From: Sergeia podlipaevii
Lineage: Eukaryota > Euglenozoa > Kinetoplastea > Trypanosomatida > Trypanosomatidae
Length of the DNA: 64,000 nt
Direction: 5' to 3'
Assembly (NCBI GenBank): GCA_030849805.1
Contig: JASANZ010002185.1
Span: forward strand, 1 to 64,000
The translations under genes were made by a program, and so were the position numbers. A model generated the notes under the pieces. The model searched no databases. It was not told the origin of the DNA and worked only from the letters and a program-made list of their open reading frames with translations. This document shows positions 10,001-19,539 of the stretch, piece after piece. Within the stretch, counting starts at the first letter, position 1. Each line of letters opens with the position of its first letter.

Positions 10001-10179
10001 GGGAAGCATTCCCCTCGTTTTCTTTTGCCCAGTGGGATGTGGTGCCGGGCGACCCCTTTGACGCTTCTGTCCGTGTGGCGCCGATGGAGCCCGCCAAGGG
10101 CTACCAGTTAGCGCGTGACTTCGTTCTCAAGACACGGTTCCGCAAAGGGCTTCCCCTCAACCTTGCAGTGGATCTGTAA
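7078..10179 (+). CDS. SNU114: U5 snRNP GTPase Snu114 / U5-116K (EFTUD2 orthologue)
   Basis: This is an EF-2-like spliceosomal GTPase of 1033 residues that drives remodelling of the U4/U6.U5 complex. The ATG at 7078 gives an N terminus MDFGYDEFGNR, matching the MDxDLYDEFGN start of Snu114 proteins. An acidic N-terminal domain follows, as in the family. The G domain has G1 GALHHGKTS at 165-173 and G3 DTPGHPDF from residue 244. The G4 motif reads ITKVD, with Thr in place of the usual Asn of NKxD. EF-2-like domains follow, including the domain III/IV segment GEFTLTGAGEMHLDTALHEL. In trypanosomatids most splicing is trans-splicing, so this protein serves spliced-leader addition. The length is near that of the human protein, with a low-complexity insert near residues 500-525. 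Identification is firm. Confidence 0.95.
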   Translation: MDFGYDEFGNRTHNPEEDAEVRSISSGSARNVGTENGAYATHALGGAHGSDDDNDSHSDSDSDFSDDVELVVGETATQSISKPLVESAYISSGGATRTANDGLFLVEDVHADGRGPTLLIEEAKGTTDVFTAVASSAPPSASPSATYLQMISRLPQRTRNVALVGALHHGKTSVLDMLLYDDSARGNSSGDGAAVINPPCAAPAGYRRRQDELDREMTLKSHVVTHVMGGARLHQTSHAVTFVDTPGHPDFIDEVAAGLRLADAVLFCVDAVESLSVAGEAFLRQAVLRENLPIVLVITKVDRLIADLKLPVTDAYRKLRMVIDVVNNVIASCTSLREHQPESSTIRGKLVSPLNGTVCFTSAKLGFFFTLESFALKYADAYPSVSYTALAQKLWGQITLDAGKFKKITTHRQRPTFVTLILEPLYKIIAHAVTGTGHTTLSSALKPLPRSPLSAIREAVRHFCGDPAGEGADALLAVLPGTMGHCKWLEEHYQLYHCYGENRDNEKNNKNSDEEQAAITAERSTATVTAIAPLLRVFASNGEVAAVTKVVRGTLKTGSALVVVDDHASEVDPFYELRATALYIRSAKDGYVRVQSAFAGQVVYVTGIPQRAGSHLVLVGGAAAATVRVELEEEAAGDGTVDEIDGEWLDAVLAYPFETQAPLVHVSLELKDPERLDSLRHGLQTIMRTTPGLDVHTEETGEFTLTGAGEMHLDTALHELRRGLCAGVRIGLSQPFVSFSETVMDEEGVLAVAGTRKAGVGCVAGVLSRAFTNAVEYGTLDFFPSPHGGEGCIKLWTTMRREYGFDELDARNVMALGPNKTKGPSVLFNDTLPEELELCGGTIATSHRAALAAGFRASVTSGPLIGGVVRGVGVRLIFADMETGTREAVVLANMRTSVRHALLGARPRLLEPVLAAEILCLPESLEAITDILRQRRGAVVGEQPIAATTLTRVQALVPTMDSFGLETQLRMLTHGEAFPSFSFAQWDVVPGDPFDASVRVAPMEPAKGYQLARDFVLKTRFRKGLPLNLAVDL

Positions 10180-10738
10180 GAAGAGGAGAAGGGATAGTAA
10201 GACAGTGAGGGGAAAGATTGGAGGCATTACAGTTGTTGTTGTTGCTGTTGTTGTTGTTTTTTCTTTTCCCTTTTTCCTTTGAAGAGAGTGGTCTTACCGC
10301 GGTGGTAGTGGTTGACGAGGTGAGAGCTGCATTACGTATCACCACGTCGCCTCCGGAGCGAGTAATCGAATGATCCTCTGGCTGTGCATAAATAACTAGA
10401 CCAGAAAATACAAAAAGAAAAGAAAAGCAGCAAATAAACAAAGGAATCGAGGGGAAGCTATTATAAAGGTCTGTTGCTATGGCAACATATGCATGCAGTT
10501 TTTCTTGAGAGAAGCATTACGAAAGCTATCCTTTCTTTAATAAATATATATACTGCGTCTGCGTGGAGGTGGCCAGCGTTTTTTTGTGATGATTACTAAT
10601 GTTAGCTTGTTGATGTCTCTCTTTTCCATCTCTCTTTTATATTGCTATTCTTCATGTTGTTGCTAGCGTACAGTTGAACACTTAGAAAACGTTCTCTCTT
10701 CCTTAACTTGTCCTCCTCCTTGCGTTCACGCACACCAC
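10180..10738. other. Spacer between Snu114 and acylated protein
   Basis: It holds a GTT-type repeat near 10231-10258 and AT-rich sequence. A long pyrimidine tract before the next gene (10693-10725) has no AG between it and the ATG. The better acceptor is the TAG near 10667, after a CT-rich run. Confidence 0.55.
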
Positions 10739-12574
10739 ATGGGGTGCTGTGACTCTAAGCCTATTAAAGAAAAGAACGGTGGTATTTATCGGAACCCCGC
10801 TTCGCAACACGAGGATGAGGTCAACTCTGGTGGGCAACACGAGAATGCAGGCCCCCTTCCACCTGCAAAAGAGGATCCCCATCACGTAGAACAACGTAAT
10901 GTATCGCACAGTGCTGTCTCCACTTCTGTTGCAGTAGATGATTCGGCACGTGCCGCCTCTACCGCTCCTGTCCCGCAGTTTACTCCTGGTAGAGTGGGAA
11001 GCAAGAGCGGCGGAGATGTCGTTATCAGGGAAGCGGCATCAGCAGTGGCAGCAGCAGCAGGTACAAGCGCGAGGTGCGACAACAGCAGCCCCGCGGCACT
11101 GGCCACTCTGTCTCCTTCCTCACTAACTTCACAGCAACCGCAAGACGAATCAGTTCCATCCATGACAGTGGCGAGAGAAGCAGTACCAGAAAAGCTAGAG
11201 CATGACGCTAAGGCAAGTGCTACCGATGAAGGCGACAACACACGCACCACAAGGAAGGGTAGTGGTGGTGGTAAAAGTAGTCACAGTGATACCACAGCAA
11301 GCAGCAGGAGCATGAGTGGGTTGCTGGAAACCAAGGATGCATCCCGCACTCCTCATCTTGATACTGAGGAAGGAGAAGCACGCGTGTCAAGTCCTCTTGT
11401 AAAACTAGACTCTGTAAACGTGAAGGTTGGTACCTCTTGCATGAATCTAGCCAGTGGCTCGCCTCCAGCTATTATGGCTTCCATGACTGCTGCCGCAGCC
11501 TCCTTGCCACAGCGCCGCTGTCTCGCTCCTGCGGAGCTGCAACGCCTCCCCTCAGATGCGCATTCGCTTGGCCATAACAAGGAAGATTGCGCAGCGGGGG
11601 GCGATGCAGGACATGCGTACAATCCCTTCCACCACAGCAACACAGACTGGAGAGCGACGATGGAAACTGGGAGAGGCTCCCCACAGTATGGAGGTATTAT
11701 GGCGCTTGCTATGGAGGCCGCGGCAGCAACGGCTGGCAGTGTGCACAGTTCGCCATCCAGTGAGCGGCTCATTCGACATAATTCGACTGCGCGTGGCTCT
11801 CACTTGCAGTCTCCTCCACGCAGTGGCTCTGCAAGGTGCTCCAGCAGCAACGGCAGGGAGTATCCTACTAGGCCGATGCCTGACAGTGGCAATGCAACTC
11901 GCAGTCTTTATGAGCCCTTCTCCCCGCCTACGCTCTATGTGGGGAACGCAGCAGCTACATCATCATCATCATCATCATCGTCATCCTCACGCCAGCAGAA
12001 GGACGAGACGTGCAATAAATTAATTTCAAAGTCAGATTCTGATTGCCAAGATCATCCCACACCAATGACTTTTTATTATCGTCTGCCAGACGCATGGCGG
12101 GGGCCTGGCGCAGCCAACGAATACGCGCTTCACGAGGATTACTATTGGGAGAGTCATCCTAAGCATTTGGCTACCACAGCATACGTGAGAAATGAGGATG
12201 ACTACATAGAGGAGGAAGTGAGTGTATGCTGTGAAGGCAGCTGTGAAGGCAGTGTGGGCACTCATGGAGAGAAGTCTCTGACGGCTGCAGAGCACGCGTG
12301 GCTGGCCAATGCAGCTGCAGCTGCAGTCGTGGTGGGTGTGGAGGAAGGTGGCATAGATAGCGAGAGCGATGAATACAGTAGCTACACCATCAGCGTCACA
12401 GAAGATGATGGTGAGGACGAGGAAGATGGAACAAGCGTGTACGTTGACTACGCTCCTGTTCCTTCAAAGGGCTTCCCTCCGTCGCGACCCGTTACGTATC
12501 TGTTTAACACACTCGACGACGGCTGCGGAGGAGGGTTGTTTTATCCTTACCAGCGTCGCTCCATATCTTGCTGA
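10739..12574 (+). CDS. Low-complexity protein with N-terminal myristoylation/palmitoylation signal
   Basis: A 611-residue protein with no recognised domain. It begins MGCCDSK: Gly2 with Ser6 fits the N-myristoyltransferase consensus, and Cys3-Cys4 are classic palmitoylation sites. Membrane or flagellar-membrane attachment is therefore likely. Most of the chain is Ser/Ala/Gly/Thr-rich and probably disordered, with a poly-Ser run at about residues 407-418. The C-terminal third is more ordered and acidic, with an Asp/Glu block near residues 545-565 and Tyr-rich segments (YALHEDYYWE, SVYVDYAP). It has no transmembrane segment. Dually acylated proteins of this form are common at the trypanosomatid plasma and flagellar membrane. 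The specific function is unknown. Confidence 0.8.
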   Translation: MGCCDSKPIKEKNGGIYRNPASQHEDEVNSGGQHENAGPLPPAKEDPHHVEQRNVSHSAVSTSVAVDDSARAASTAPVPQFTPGRVGSKSGGDVVIREAASAVAAAAGTSARCDNSSPAALATLSPSSLTSQQPQDESVPSMTVAREAVPEKLEHDAKASATDEGDNTRTTRKGSGGGKSSHSDTTASSRSMSGLLETKDASRTPHLDTEEGEARVSSPLVKLDSVNVKVGTSCMNLASGSPPAIMASMTAAAASLPQRRCLAPAELQRLPSDAHSLGHNKEDCAAGGDAGHAYNPFHHSNTDWRATMETGRGSPQYGGIMALAMEAAAATAGSVHSSPSSERLIRHNSTARGSHLQSPPRSGSARCSSSNGREYPTRPMPDSGNATRSLYEPFSPPTLYVGNAAATSSSSSSSSSSRQQKDETCNKLISKSDSDCQDHPTPMTFYYRLPDAWRGPGAANEYALHEDYYWESHPKHLATTAYVRNEDDYIEEEVSVCCEGSCEGSVGTHGEKSLTAAEHAWLANAAAAAVVVGVEEGGIDSESDEYSSYTISVTEDDGEDEEDGTSVYVDYAPVPSKGFPPSRPVTYLFNTLDDGCGGGLFYPYQRRSISC

Positions 12575-13162
12575 AGTGACCCTATTTGTCTTTCTCTTTC
12601 AAGCCACAAGTATCTCGCTTTTTGATTGTATCATCGTATTTTCTATTTTTAGATTCGCTTTTTTTCCAATTTTGCACGTTTATTTATCTTTTTTTTTTTA
12701 GTTCCATCGTCAATTGTGACACAGAAAGAAATAGGAGAGGTTAACTTTGTTGCCTACTGGTAATATTCTCTCTCTCTCTCTCTGTGTACACGTATGTGTA
12801 TCTGTGTGTGTTTTTCTCTCTGTATCATATCTCCGCGTTAGATTTGGCAGTTTGCGAATCTTCCCTTCAAAAAAAAAAAATCAATAGAAACTTCATTTTT
12901 TTTTTTTGCTGCTGCATCATTCGCTTGAGTTGCCGCGTTTCTCTTCCTTTGTAGTTTCATTGCATCTGTTTCTTTTGATTGAATGAATGTATCTTTCCTC
13001 TTTACTTTCTGCGTCCGCATTTGCGGCTGATGACTATCATTTAAAAAAAAAGAGTTCACACATATCTCATCTAGGTACGTGCGTGTCTTGAGGCTAACTT
13101 TGTCCGCAGCGCGCTAACCGTTTCTTTTTCTATTTGTTTATTTTTTTTCCTCACGAGAAATT
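12575..13162. other. Spacer upstream of eIF3k
   Basis: T-rich DNA with a CT dinucleotide run at 12766-12783. It ends in the eIF3k acceptor tract. No gene is supported. Confidence 0.6.
13120..13157 (+). promoter_or_regulatory. Probable trans-splice acceptor of eIF3k
   Basis: An almost pure pyrimidine tract (TTTCTTTTTCTATTTG and onward) ends at CACGAG, with the AG at 13156-13157. That is 5 bases before the ATG at 13163. Confidence 0.55.
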
Positions 13163-13771
13163 ATGTCCAGCGACGAAGGCAAGGATGTAGCTCAGATTCT
13201 GAGCGAGGGTAAGTATGACCTGCCCATGTTCCTGCGCTATCTCAAGACGTTCGCCGTAGACGGCGTTCACCCCGATAAGGCCATCCTGCTTGCTATCCTC
13301 ATGCAGTCGCTCGCTCGTTTCCACACAAGCGACTTTACTGCCTGCATGTGCCTCGTCCCCAGCCACGTCCAGGACTCCTCCAGCGTAGAGAAGGAGCTGA
13401 GCTACATTTACGAATTAGAGAACCTCCTGAGCTGCGGTGCGTTTCCCAAGTTTTGGGCCCAGTGGAGCATCGTCAAGGAGCACCTGCCCGAGTCCTTCAA
13501 CTTTGAGACTCGCGTGCGTGCCAGCATCCTGGAGACCATCTCCCACACAATGGAGAAGATTTCTATCTCTCGTATCGCCCTCAATCTCGCTGTGCCTGCT
13601 GAGCACGTGAAGAAGACCATAGAGAACGTCAAGATCCAGGGTGGTGAATTCGAGCTCATCTCCTGCGACGGCGAGTACGCGGTTTTCGCTCGCAACGTTT
13701 TCAACTACCCCGAGACCAAGGTCAACCAGGATGCTATCAAGTTCCCCGATATCGTCACCATCATTCAGTAA
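13163..13771 (+). CDS. EIF3K: Eukaryotic translation initiation factor 3 subunit K
   Basis: This 202-residue protein matches eIF3k in length (human about 218) and in motif order. The HEAT-like helical half contains LARFHTSDFTACMCLV, matching the human LPHTDFTLCKCMI, then CGAFPKFWAQW, matching CHFQAFWQAL. A PCI/winged-helix half follows (about residues 110-180) with FETRVRASILETISHTMEKI. It is a peripheral, non-essential subunit of the eIF3 complex on the 40S ribosome. Third codon positions strongly prefer C and G, as in highly expressed trypanosomatid genes and in contrast to several neighbours. The ATG is 5 bases after the acceptor AG. Confidence 0.9.
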   Translation: MSSDEGKDVAQILSEGKYDLPMFLRYLKTFAVDGVHPDKAILLAILMQSLARFHTSDFTACMCLVPSHVQDSSSVEKELSYIYELENLLSCGAFPKFWAQWSIVKEHLPESFNFETRVRASILETISHTMEKISISRIALNLAVPAEHVKKTIENVKIQGGEFELISCDGEYAVFARNVFNYPETKVNQDAIKFPDIVTIIQ

Positions 13772-14761
13772 AGAAGAAGGAAACAGTCGAAGGGAAGTGG
13801 TGATGATGATTATGGCGATGGTGGAGGTGAGATTGCATAACGGCAGCGGGGGTCTACTTGCTTCTTTTATACTACAATTCTCCTTTTTCCTTTTCTTTCT
13901 CATGTGCGTTTGTGTGCGCACCGCGCATGCGTATATGCTTGAGAAAAGTATGTTTCTGCGAAGTCAAGTGGCTGCGGCATTTGTAGACTGATTGGTTGGC
14001 GTCTTACGAGGCGAGGCAGGGAGAGAGGGGACGATTGTGAATGCGCATCTCCTCACCTAAAAACGGAAATATAGGATGAAAAATGCAGCAGTGAAAAAAA
14101 AAGCACAAGATTAAATAAGCAATTGTTGTTACTGTTGTCATGGATGTTACCCATGGACAGCTTTTAAAAAAAAAAAATGAGTTAAGAACAGAAACGAACG
14201 AAAAAAAAATGCATTTCAAGACAAATGAAAGAAAGAAGTAGCACATACGCGCACGTGCATATGGATGTGTGCCTTGTGTTGTTCTGTCTTTAAAAGAAAA
14301 TGTCCATGACGTTGTTGCGTGGAGTCCTTTAGGGAAGAGAGCCTCCATGCATTAACATTATATGTTCATTCCCTGGATGATATACACATGTTTGCGGCTC
14401 TTCAGATAGTTTGGTTTTTTTCTTTCTCTTTCTCTTTTCACGCCTCTCCCAATACATACACGTATATGCATTTTCTGTTTATGTTGTGTATGTTAGTTGT
14501 GTTAGCACTTCAGTGTGTTGAACATATATCTTTATTATTATTATTTATTATTTCTAAGCTTCCTCATACAAAAATCAACAATACCAGAATTACAAAAATT
14601 ACAAAAAAAAAAAACGAACACAAACAAAGTAATCAACAAAGAATATAAGGAGGAAATCACGGTAGCAACTAACGCATTCCTCAATCCAAGTCACTACGAC
14701 TCAATCCCTCCCTGATTTTTTTTAATCGTTTTTTTTTCTTTCAGAGAAATTCTCTACAGAA
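13772..14761. other. Spacer downstream of eIF3k
   Basis: About 1 kb of AT-rich DNA with T and A runs. Open frames here are low-complexity and start at non-ATG codons, and no gene is supported. Confidence 0.6.
14722..14744 (+). promoter_or_regulatory. Probable trans-splice acceptor before the 426-aa protein gene
   Basis: The tract ends TTTTTTTTTCTTTCAG, with the AG at 14743-14744, 17 bases before the ATG at 14762. No other ATG lies between. Confidence 0.65.
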
Positions 14762-16042
14762 ATGAACACAGAATTTGACGAGGTATCTTGCAACTTATTT
14801 GTTCATTGCCATTCCAATGCCAGTGCTCTCATCGATACCTGCTTCACTGTGGCTGGTGTGCGCGATCGCCTCAACGTCACTACCATCAGTGTCGCAGCAG
14901 AGGACGGGGCTTTTCAGGAGCCAATTGGCTTTCCTTCCGTCCCGGGCTCCGCCATTTCACTAATGGTCTCATGTGCTGAGTATGGGGACCTCACTGCATG
15001 CCACCTGTTTCAGCATTTGTCTGAAGACGCTGCGTCAGTGGTGTGGCGGCGTACCGCCTTTTTTGCCTCTAAGCACGTGCTTGAGATATCCCCACACACT
15101 CACCACCGCCGCTACCTACGGCACGGTAGCAACGAAACCATCGTCACAGGTGCCTTCGCGCAGATGGAGGAGACGGTGAGGAAGGAAGAGGTAGAGGAGA
15201 CAGACAAGGAAGAAGGAGACGCACATGCACCTTCACCCCCGCCACGCTTTACCATTGGTCTTGTGTCCAACTGTCTGAAAAGCGATCAGGCCTTGGCTAC
15301 CGTGCTGCGTGATTTTGAATTGTTTATTGGACTGACCTTGACTCAGCGACACGCGCGGCTCTCTCTCTGTGCAGGGCTTCGCAGTACGTCGGTCTCTCTC
15401 AGGTGGGCTCCTCAAGAAGGTCGTGTGACACCATTTGCCCCGCTGCCAGTAATAACAGCGCTGCTGATGGACAGGAGGACGGAGCTCCAGAGCAGTGCGA
15501 AGGTAAGTGTGGACAGCCAGGACGCGCAGGGGCACCTATTTTGCTTTCCAGGCTACACAACTGCGCGTCTATTTCTTGGCAGCCCAGTAGGGTCGGAGCT
15601 GCGAGGGGTGTGCACGAAGTGGGTTCCACATCCACCACTGGAGCACGCGCTTGAGTATCTCTACTCGGGCAAAGCTCTCGAGAGCGGTGAAGATGAAGCG
15701 ATGCAATGCGAGAGCCCAAGCGCTGACGAAGGCTCTCAGATGGCCACCGGTGCCGACCGAGATGCAACGCTGCCTTTCTTTGAAGGCGATGACGACGGGG
15801 GAAGTCGTCAGCCAGGACTGCGTTGCAGAGGAGAGCACCGAAAAGGAGCAGCACTGTATGAACTCAGAGGGCTCAAAAAGGCCATTTCCATAACCATTAA
15901 CTTTCCAAATCTCTATGTTACGCAAGAGGGGGAGCATCTTATCGGCGTCGAGCTTGAGGTGAACGATGCGTACAAGCCCTTCATTCCAGTTCAATGTGCA
16001 CATCTGAGGCCTTTCCTTGTGGTTGGGCAAGATGATGGCTAG
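14762..16042 (+). CDS. Unrecognised 426-aa protein
   Basis: I do not recognise this protein. It is a soluble chain with alternating hydrophobic segments that suggests mixed alpha/beta folds at both ends (residues 1-125 and 155-290). An acidic, low-complexity linker rich in Glu (about residues 136-155) separates them. A second acidic disordered stretch lies near 305-350, and a final beta-like segment near 370-420 (KAISITINFPNLYVTQEGEH). It has no signal peptide or membrane span. Codon use and the excellent upstream acceptor support a real gene. It stands between eIF3k and a golgin-like gene, but position carries little functional information here. Confidence 0.78.
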   Translation: MNTEFDEVSCNLFVHCHSNASALIDTCFTVAGVRDRLNVTTISVAAEDGAFQEPIGFPSVPGSAISLMVSCAEYGDLTACHLFQHLSEDAASVVWRRTAFFASKHVLEISPHTHHRRYLRHGSNETIVTGAFAQMEETVRKEEVEETDKEEGDAHAPSPPPRFTIGLVSNCLKSDQALATVLRDFELFIGLTLTQRHARLSLCAGLRSTSVSLRWAPQEGRVTPFAPLPVITALLMDRRTELQSSAKVSVDSQDAQGHLFCFPGYTTARLFLGSPVGSELRGVCTKWVPHPPLEHALEYLYSGKALESGEDEAMQCESPSADEGSQMATGADRDATLPFFEGDDDGGSRQPGLRCRGEHRKGAALYELRGLKKAISITINFPNLYVTQEGEHLIGVELEVNDAYKPFIPVQCAHLRPFLVVGQDDG

Positions 16043-16821
16043 CTTGATAGCGATGAGGATGCACAGCACAGACTTTTCTATATTACCCCATTTTCTTCTT
16101 TATTTACTTATTTTACGCGTATATATGTTCGCCTCTCACACGGATAGAGAAACACAGAAGTTGCGAATTATGCACTCAGCTTCAACTTCAGTTTCTTTTA
16201 CTTTAGTCTTATTCGTTTTCTCTCTCTCTCTCTCTCTTCACTCAATCACCCACTCATTCTTCAACTTCAGTTTTTTTCTATTTTATATTCCCTACTTTGA
16301 AAAGGAAGACTTAAACTGAAGCACAGCTTGATGTCATAACCTTGTGTGGTGGTGCACGACGGAATTGTATTTACGACAACAGATCGAAAAAGGAAAAGAT
16401 GGTTGCTGTGTGTATATATACCATTTTTTTTATCTCTATCTCTCTCTCTCTCCGCCCTTTTTATTTTTATTCATTTTTTTTTTTCTGTCGCTAGCGTCAA
16501 CCCATACTAGTTGATTATTTACTGTTTATTATTATTATTGCTTATATAGGTACCTAGTCGTTTTACTTGCTTTTGACTTCTTTTTTTTTTATGCAATAAA
16601 GCGGGCCATCTTGTATCCAGTAGCTTCTCTGTCTTCATAATCGTGCTCAATATTACTTGTGCTTGCTGATTTAGTGCTCTTTTCTTTATCTTTATTTTTT
16701 TCGCTCTCTCTCTTTCTCCTCTCAAAAGCACATATTCTGTTTACCCTTGTCGTATATATATATTGGGGGGGGGGATCTTTTTTATCCTTACGTAGCAGAG
16801 CAAAAGGGAGAAAAAGGGGCA
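16043..16821. other. Spacer upstream of golgin-like gene
   Basis: T-rich DNA with CT repeats near 16219-16236 and 16436-16452 and a G run at 16765-16774. A pyrimidine tract (16776-16786) is followed by AG dinucleotides at 16795-16800, a plausible acceptor for the next gene. No gene is supported. Confidence 0.55.
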
Positions 16822-18879
16822 ATGGAAGGTTTCTTTCAGAAACTTATAGATCTTGGTGAAGAAAAACTGGAGAGCGTCACACCTGCTGTGGCCACAGATG
16901 AGAACTGCACTACCGTAGATGAACTGCGTGCTCAAGTGCAGGCGCTACGCAGCCAGCTTAGCGAGCAGCGTCAGCAGCATCATAGTCTCCTTGAAGACTC
17001 CAGTCAACTGCGGTCTGAGTATGATGTGTATCGGCGCAAGTCTGAGGCAGCGCAGCGGCTAGCAAGACAGCAATCTGCTGAAGACAAGCGTATGCTCTCG
17101 GAGTTACGCGACGCAGGGGCTTCTGGCAAAATGGATGTTGTACTCTTAGAAAAGACACAGGCCCAACTGGAGGAGCTGCGCACGCAGCTACAGGTGGCAC
17201 GAGCAGAGGCAGAACAAGCCTTCAAACGGCAACGGGAAGCAGAAGAGGCGCAACGGACTGCTGAGCATCTCAAGAAGGATGAGATCAACGACTTGACGGC
17301 ACGATTTGAGCAGTACAAGGGAACAACACGGCAGAGGCAGGCGCGGCTGGAACTCCAGCTTGAGCAGGCCTCCCTTGCAAGCAAGGAAGAGGGGAGAGGC
17401 GGAGAAGCAGAAGAGAAGAAAATGAACGTTGAGACGACCGCATCACAGCCAGATCAAGCTTCTCCTTCCGAGGATGCAACAGGCACCGATAGTGGCGACC
17501 ACAATAGTAGTTCTGCAGAAGCACCGCATAAGGTGGCGAGCACTCACGCCAACGCTGAGGTGGAGCGTCTTCAAGTCCGTGTGGAAGAGATAACGCTGGA
17601 GCTGATGGAGCTGCAGCAGAGCCTCGCAAAGAAGAGCACGGAGGTTGACACTAGCAAGGCCACCATTGTTCAGCTGGAGAGCGCTCTTGAGGCACAACGC
17701 AATGAAGCAGCGGCGCAGCGGCAGGAAGAAAAGAAGGAAGCTCGCCGACTCGAGGACGCAGCAAGCAGTGCAAAGGAGGCTCTTCTTAGGGCACACCAAG
17801 AGATAGAGTCGCTTCGTGCTAGCCACGCAGCCGAACTGAAGGAAGCAGAGAACCGCCTGCGGGCTCATCTTGCTCAAGTTGGGGAAGCTGCAGCGTCTTC
17901 CAAAGCCGCGGAGGAGGTAATAGTAGCAGAACGAGAGCGGTACGAGGCGAAGTTGCGCGGGCGGGATGCGGTAATTGAAGAGCTCAAGTTAGCTCATCAC
18001 GGCCTTGAGTTAGATCTGGCAGAACGCACTGCAGAGGCAATGCAACGGTTTGAAGTGGAGCGCGCGCTGCGCTACGAGGCTGAACAGATGCGTGGCCAGC
18101 TCGCAAGCCTTGAGACTCGACTTCTTCAGACCCAGCAAACACTTGCACAACATGAAGAAGAGCTAGCAGCACATGAAAGCGAACGGCAGCGTCTGCGTGC
18201 GCAGCTGCAGGATGAGGACACACTGCGACTGAGACAGTTGGCTGAGAAGGACGACGACGTTCATAACAAAGGAAAGGAGGAAGCAGAGTGGCGCGCTGGA
18301 GGAAGTGCTCGGGGTGGTGATGGCGCCGATGCGGTCATCACACCCGGTTTCTATCATCAGCACGACCATGACGACGCCATCCCGGATCTTCAAGCTCGCA
18401 TCAAGGCACTGCTGGGCCAGAACAGTCAGCTTGAAGCGGACTCTATCACCCGAGAGGCCCTTGTGCACCACCTTCAGGCACAAGTGGCGGAGATGTCGAT
18501 GGCTCAGGCGAATTATCTTAGAGAACGTGAGCAGCAAGCTGCTCGCCTTCGTCTCTACGAAACTCGCGAGCGAGAGCAGCGTGAGCGGCAGATGCATCAT
18601 CGGGGCTCTACCATGTTTGCGGACGAACACGGTGATGTGGCTGACGCCGTGTGTATCAAGGCAGGGTCAGGGATGGATATGCTCTACACCCCTGCTTCCG
18701 CAAATGAACAAAGACAGTTTGTGGCAGAGGCGATGCGGTCAGCGCACAGCGTCACTCTATCTCGGCGGAATCGCCGTTCGGCAATCATGATTGGGATGGC
18801 AATGGTGACACTCGTAATAATGTTTGTTTCTAATTTTATGTTTACAAAGGTAGAACTGGATGCGCATCGATTTGAATAA
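16822..18879 (+). CDS. Tail-anchored coiled-coil protein, golgin-84-like
   Basis: The ATG at 16822 is used because the frame upstream opens only with TTG and runs through low-complexity sequence. The product is 685 residues. It starts with a short amphipathic segment (MEGFFQKLIDLGEEKLES), comparable in style to the start of golgin-84. Residues about 30-610 are almost continuous coiled coil, interrupted near 200-240 and 490-520. Residues about 660-679 form a single C-terminal transmembrane segment (MIGMAMVTLVIMFVSNFMF), followed by about ten luminal residues. This architecture fits a tail-anchored Golgi tether such as golgin-84/GOLGA5, which captures intra-Golgi vesicles. Coiled-coil similarity is easily misleading, so the orthology is tentative. 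A giantin-type or nuclear-envelope tail-anchored protein is the alternative. Confidence 0.7.
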   Translation: MEGFFQKLIDLGEEKLESVTPAVATDENCTTVDELRAQVQALRSQLSEQRQQHHSLLEDSSQLRSEYDVYRRKSEAAQRLARQQSAEDKRMLSELRDAGASGKMDVVLLEKTQAQLEELRTQLQVARAEAEQAFKRQREAEEAQRTAEHLKKDEINDLTARFEQYKGTTRQRQARLELQLEQASLASKEEGRGGEAEEKKMNVETTASQPDQASPSEDATGTDSGDHNSSSAEAPHKVASTHANAEVERLQVRVEEITLELMELQQSLAKKSTEVDTSKATIVQLESALEAQRNEAAAQRQEEKKEARRLEDAASSAKEALLRAHQEIESLRASHAAELKEAENRLRAHLAQVGEAAASSKAAEEVIVAERERYEAKLRGRDAVIEELKLAHHGLELDLAERTAEAMQRFEVERALRYEAEQMRGQLASLETRLLQTQQTLAQHEEELAAHESERQRLRAQLQDEDTLRLRQLAEKDDDVHNKGKEEAEWRAGGSARGGDGADAVITPGFYHQHDHDDAIPDLQARIKALLGQNSQLEADSITREALVHHLQAQVAEMSMAQANYLREREQQAARLRLYETREREQRERQMHHRGSTMFADEHGDVADAVCIKAGSGMDMLYTPASANEQRQFVAEAMRSAHSVTLSRRNRRSAIMIGMAMVTLVIMFVSNFMFTKVELDAHRFE

Positions 18880-19539
18880 AAATCACGTCTATCTACATCT
18901 TCTGACAACTCACACTCATAATTTTAGTCATTGCGAGAGCTACCGACATAGTTTGCGAAAGAGAAAAAAGGAAAATAAGAATAGGCATTTCATTTCAATG
19001 CTACAGATTTGTACAGGCACTTTTTTTTTTGAGTAGGGGGAGGGGGAAGAAAATCAGGTGCAACGTGAATTTGATACTGCTTTTTTTTAAAAAAAAAACC
19101 TTTTTTTCTAATTTTTCCTTTCATGTCTTTATCTCTGTTTCTTCTTCGCTTGTTTTCTATACGTATTCACATATACGTCACTAAAAGGTTTTTTAAAAAG
19201 TTTTAGAGTGTGAAACGAGGCATCATTGTTTGCCTCTTTGTTACTTTGCCAGCGCCTCATCTAGTGTGTAAGTCTATTTTTTTTTCTTTTTGCTTCTTTT
19301 TTGTTGTTGTTATTGCCCGAATATTACACACAGCATTTGCCTTTTATCAGCCGTACTTTTCTTTTGCCTTCTCGAGATATTCTTCGCTTTCATACGCGCC
19401 AAGCAAACAGCTATTTTTTTATTTTATTTTATTTTTGCGTGCCACAGCAGCAGGTCGGCTGTTTATCTCACACGCGTGTTTACACACTTTTTATACATTG
19501 GCATCGTAATCTTTTATTATTTTTGTTTTTAACTCAGTC
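18880..19539. other. Spacer upstream of tomosyn
   Basis: AT-rich spacer with T and A homopolymers (for example 19081-19109). It ends with the tract TTTTATTATTTTTGTTTTTAA and CAG at 19535-19537, only 2 bases before the ATG. No gene is supported. Confidence 0.6.
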
